Source: Plectrocnemia conspersa (Eukaryota > Arthropoda > Insecta > Trichoptera > Polycentropodidae). From it: a stretch of DNA of 64,000 nucleotides. The position numbers and the translations under genes are program-made. Numbering within the stretch: the first letter of the stretch is position 1; every line of letters starts with the position of its first letter. Positions 62,391-64,000 of the stretch are shown here, one piece after another. The notes below the pieces were generated by a model that was not told the DNA's origin, ran no database searches, and was given only the letters and a program-made list of their open reading frames with translations. The stretch spans positions 248,001 through 312,000 of the forward strand of contig VTFK01000191.1 of assembly GCA_009617715.1 (NCBI GenBank), written 5' to 3'.

Positions 62391-64000
62391 GGTGTACGCC
62401 ATAATAATTTAACAAAATATTTATTGATTTTTAATTTTAAAGTTTATTTTGACACGCAGCGTTTTTTTTTTGGTATTACACTTTTAACTGCTAATGATAT
62501 TTTTATGACCACACAACACTAAAATTTTTGTTAGAGAAAATGCCCATTTTTTTAATATAATAAATCCATATTTTTTTTTTATATATTTTTTAATATTTTA
62601 ATCATAAATTGCCATTTGTTTATGTTCAATTAGCCGCGCTGTGTGAATTACTTGTATATTCTATTATATTAATTTAAATAAAATTAAGACCATTGTGACC
62701 TAACAGGTTACCATAATGCGTCAAGATGCATTAAAATAAAAAGTAATGCACAAAAAATGTCTATGGACAGATGAGTCTGCAAGGACGAGATCATGACTCG
62801 AAGGCGTTTTGGAACCCAAAATTAGAATTCGTCGAGAATTGTCTAATTGTCAACAGCAAGCACCTTTTCGTGGTTTGAGGAAATGTTTAGCAACATAACT
62901 ATCTATGAGAACTCACTGAACCGATAATAACCAAATATTCTCATATGAAGGTTTCTAAAAATCTCTTCTGAATTTTTTCGATTAAGAGTTGTTCTAACCT
63001 AACATTTTTTAAAGCAAAAAAAAAATGTTTTTTAAAATTTCACGACTGCTGTTGCGATTGTGACAAATGCAATTCGGCCTTTAACGGTTTTTTCTAGGGT
63101 TTTTGCGCAGTTGAGATCATTATTATAAACTAAAACTATATCCTTTAAAGGTATATATGTTTAAAGTTTTTATTTATTTAGATACAAATTAGGTTTATTG
63201 TTTTCTCGTTGCCTTCTATGCAGAATTTGTTAGTTATTTTTGTTTTATTTTTTCAAATTGTACGATTTGCTTCAAGATATAATTTTTCCCAACTGAGTGC
63301 TTCAAATTAATTTTGCACCATACTGCTTTTTTTGTACCACTCATTCAGGTGATGTGGCAGTGTCGTTTCGCTCCCTGGCGTTACATTCGTCGTAATTACG
63401 ACGCAAAGCCCCAAATTAAAGCGGCCTAATTTGCGCAGATGCGAAAAACAAGCGAATTTGCGTTCGCGTATGAAATACCAAAGCGAAAAAATGCGTTTGT
63501 GCGACACGTTTCGCTCGGGCGTATAATACAATATAAATAATGAGTAAAACATTCAGAAAAAAAATAATTATGGAGATTATGGGATGTACTTGGGTGGCGT
63601 GTTTAAAAGTATTTCGAGTAAAGTGAAATAACTTGTATCATATCAATTTATAAACATATAGAGTACATACAAGTAGTACACAATAAAATTAATTCATAAT
63701 ATGTAAATTTATTGTATTTTATTATATTAAACTTACAATTTTTAATCAGCTCGATCGACCATTCTAATATTATTGTACATATTTTTTGTAGTATATTTAA
63801 TAATATAATTATTCACTTCTCTAAAGATGTCATAATTGCTTTCTGCACCATTAAATGGTTATTTATTTTCTTTGTGAATCTAGCTATCCCGCACGAGACA
63901 AGTGCAGGTGTATCGAACATTAATAAAAATCAGAGATCAACTTGATTGTTCGTGACAAAAAATCAATCTTGAAATATTTGGGACTATGTTGATATATTCT
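62391..64000. other. AT-rich DNA with one GC-richer patch
   Basis: No gene recognised. A CpG-containing patch at 63340-63540 includes a perfect 16-bp palindrome CGTCGTAATTACGACG (63388-63403) and could be regulatory. Confidence 0.4.

Noticed and set aside
62750..62880. Tc1-like transposase fragment (LWTDESA... then EPKIRIRRE)
   Set aside because: Only one short motif is suggestive, with an in-frame stop and no flanking inverted repeats; too weak to call.

Overview
The window is AT-rich eukaryotic DNA, most likely from an insect. Coding sequence is split into small exons with GT-AG introns, one only 62 nt long. Two vertebrate-style multidomain families are recognisable, and intergenic and intronic DNA is full of short non-autonomous transposons, a tRNA-derived SINE, hAT, mariner, non-LTR and LTR-retrotransposon remains. 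No rRNA, complete tRNA, CRISPR array or bacterial-type operon is visible. The species cannot be fixed from the sequence alone.

Layout. 1-14.0 kb: gene-poor AT-rich DNA with SINE copies, a 0.65 kb foldback element and a degraded mariner. 14.3-25.2 kb, plus strand: the C-terminal MyTH4-FERM tail of a class XV myosin in ten exons. Its first visible exon carries a well-placed ATG, so a motor-less product is possible; the MyTH4 exon has a one-base frame break. 26.09-35.15 kb, minus strand and tail-to-tail with the myosin: a small multi-pass membrane protein gene with a long charged tail. Its last exon has two frame breaks that cancel, and its 7.5 kb first intron holds two solo LTRs in sense orientation. 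35.2-41.5 kb: intergenic, with hAT-type MITEs including a perfect 54-bp palindrome. 41.5-58.8 kb and beyond, plus strand: the 5' five exons of an A1CF/RBM46/DND1/hnRNP-R-like RNA-binding protein (RRM1 plus RRM2). Its large introns hold a non-LTR relic, a Harbinger-like MITE, a pogo-like MITE, a hAT transposase relic, a SINE with a hAT MITE inserted in it, and strong hairpins. 58.8-64 kb: probably more intron or intergenic DNA; I recognise no exon there.

The three host genes show no obvious common pathway: an actin-motor tail (cargo and membrane linkage), a membrane protein, and an RNA regulator. The most unusual observations are the possible headless myosin XV, the three single-base frame breaks in otherwise good exons, a short core motif shared by three foldback elements whose ends are unrelated, and a 78-bp sequence that folds as a near-perfect three-way junction.
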